Origin: an uncultured Bacillaceae bacterium
GTDB taxonomy: Bacteria; Bacillota; Bacilli; Bacillales; Pradoshiaceae
Assembly (NCBI GenBank): GCA_904501845.1
Contig: CAJGCH010000054.1
Coordinates: 1 to 13,127, forward strand
Direction: 5' to 3'
Length of the DNA: 13,127 nt
The translations under genes and the position numbers were made by a program. The notes under the pieces were generated by a model, which was given only the letters and a program-made list of their open reading frames with translations, did not search any database and was not told the DNA's origin. This document shows, piece by piece, positions 12,439-13,127 of the stretch (its first letter is position 1; each line of letters starts with the position of its first letter).

Positions 12439-13127
12439 CTATTCTACCTCCTTTTCTGTCACCGATTGGAGGAATATTTGCTCAAGGTTCTGATTCTCAT
12501 AAGCCAAATGATAGACACGAATTTGATTTTCAACAAGGATGGCATTGACTTCAGGGACTTCTGACCTTTCAATCATAAGCCGAATTCGCCCCTTGTCAGA
12601 TGATAGAACTGAATAGCGCCCCCGCAATAATCCAGCAGCCTTCTCTTGCTCATCCGTTTCAATGACCAATACTTCTTCCCGGTCCGTCTGTCTAATATCC
12701 AGCAGCCTGCCATCCTTCATGATGGCAATCCGGTCGCAGAGCATCTCAACTTCAGACAGCAGATGCGTTGATAGAAAGATAGCAGTCCCTTCCTCCCGGG
12801 CGAGACGCAATAAATGCTCACGCAAATCATGGATTCCGCTCGGGTCCAGTCCGTTGGTCGGCTCGTCGAGTATCAGCAGCCTTGGTTTATGAAGAATGGC
12901 TTGAGCGATGCCGAGCCGCTGCTTCATGCCGAGTGAGTATGTATCTACCTTGTCATGGATGCTCCCTTCAAGTCCGACGAGCTCAACCACCTCAAGTATG
13001 CGTTCCCTCGTGATGCCCTTATATAGGTTAGCTACTAGCCAAAGATTCTGCCACCCTGTTAAATCCAGATAAAAGGCCGGGTTTTCAATTACTGCCCCAA
13101 GCTCCCTGATCGCCGTTCGGAATGAAG
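12439..13127 (-). CDS. ABC transporter ATP-binding protein (5' truncated)
   Basis: The frame is open to the window edge; the GTG at 12990 is an internal valine, not a start. About 228 residues are visible, so the N-terminus with Walker A lies outside the window. Visible motifs are the Q-loop region (LGAVIENPAFYLDLTG), signature YSLGMKQRL, Walker B LLILDEPTNGLDP and the switch histidine in STHLLSE. The roughly 90-residue C-terminal extension after DRIAIMKDG is typical of BcrA/CcmA-type drug or peptide export ATPases. The IENP Q-loop and SLGMKQR signature favour the bacitracin/lantibiotic-immunity-like class, but the substrate is not determined. It forms a two-gene transporter with the permease that follows. 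Confidence 0.92.
   Translation of the reverse strand, partial: SFRTAIRELGAVIENPAFYLDLTGWQNLWLVANLYKGITRERILEVVELVGLEGSIHDKVDTYSLGMKQRLGIAQAILHKPRLLILDEPTNGLDPSGIHDLREHLLRLAREEGTAIFLSTHLLSEVEMLCDRIAIMKDGRLLDIRQTDREEVLVIETDEQEKAAGLLRGRYSVLSSDKGRIRLMIERSEVPEVNAILVENQIRVYHLAYENQNLEQIFLQSVTEKEVE

Noticed and set aside
12439..12990. The ATP-binding protein starting at GTG 12990
   Set aside because: The frame continues upstream to the window edge with clear ABC ATPase sequence, including the Q-loop region.
1..13127. CRISPR arrays, tRNA or rRNA genes, transposases, phage genes
   Set aside because: On reading both strands I saw no regular direct repeats with spacers, no cloverleaf with the CCA-end pattern, and no mobile-element protein motifs.

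Overview
The window reads like a chromosomal segment of a low-to-moderate-GC Gram-positive, almost certainly a Bacillaceae member. Ribosome binding sites are strong (GGAGG-type), intrinsic terminators are abundant, and the recognisable genes are Bacillus-type: RelP/YwaC synthetase, YhcV CBS protein, YdjO, a major cold-shock protein, YkpA ABC-F ATPase, CvfB/YitL and a 3D-domain wall protein. No phage, plasmid, IS, CRISPR, tRNA or rRNA was seen.

Layout. Positions 1-480: 3' end of a plus-strand gene of DUF4871-like character, closed by a hairpin. 502-1651 (minus): YhcV-like CBS protein and the small alarmone synthetase RelP, the latter behind an ECF-sigma-type promoter. 1822-2358 (plus): a lipoprotein whose frame runs through its own terminator because of an A9 tract. 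2373-3042 (minus): two small genes (an anchored GTYCW-motif protein and a short membrane protein), each interrupted by an apparent one-base indel. 3130-3607 (minus): YdjO and a cold-shock protein, with a strong sigma-A promoter and a leader of about 130 nt for csp. 3816-4379 (minus): Mug mismatch DNA glycosylase. 4380-4911: a gene-poor stretch with a GC-rich structured element typical of Bacillaceae dispersed repeats. 4959-6041 (minus): a SEC-C protein with an N-terminal Rho-N/SAP-like segment. 6219-7049 (minus): secreted 3D-domain protein with a TTG start and three in-phase WalR half-sites upstream. 7403-8995 (plus): YkpA-type ABC-F protein. 9041-9260: terminators plus a doubtful small minus-strand ORF. 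9261-13127 (minus): a closely packed run, in transcription order ABC ATPase (5' truncated), ABC-2 permease, DUF1848 protein, CvfB and HAD phosphatase, ending in one terminator.

Functionally the window is dominated by envelope and stress adaptation: an alarmone synthetase under an envelope-stress-type promoter, a wall protein under a probable WalRK operator, cold-shock functions, DNA repair and translation-factor-like proteins. The most notable observations are the WalR and ECF promoter elements, the cluster of three single-base frameshifts within about 500 bp, the three-way-junction repeat, and the C-terminal CX3CX2C cluster of the DUF1848 protein. I saw no clear defence island or wholly new multi-gene system.
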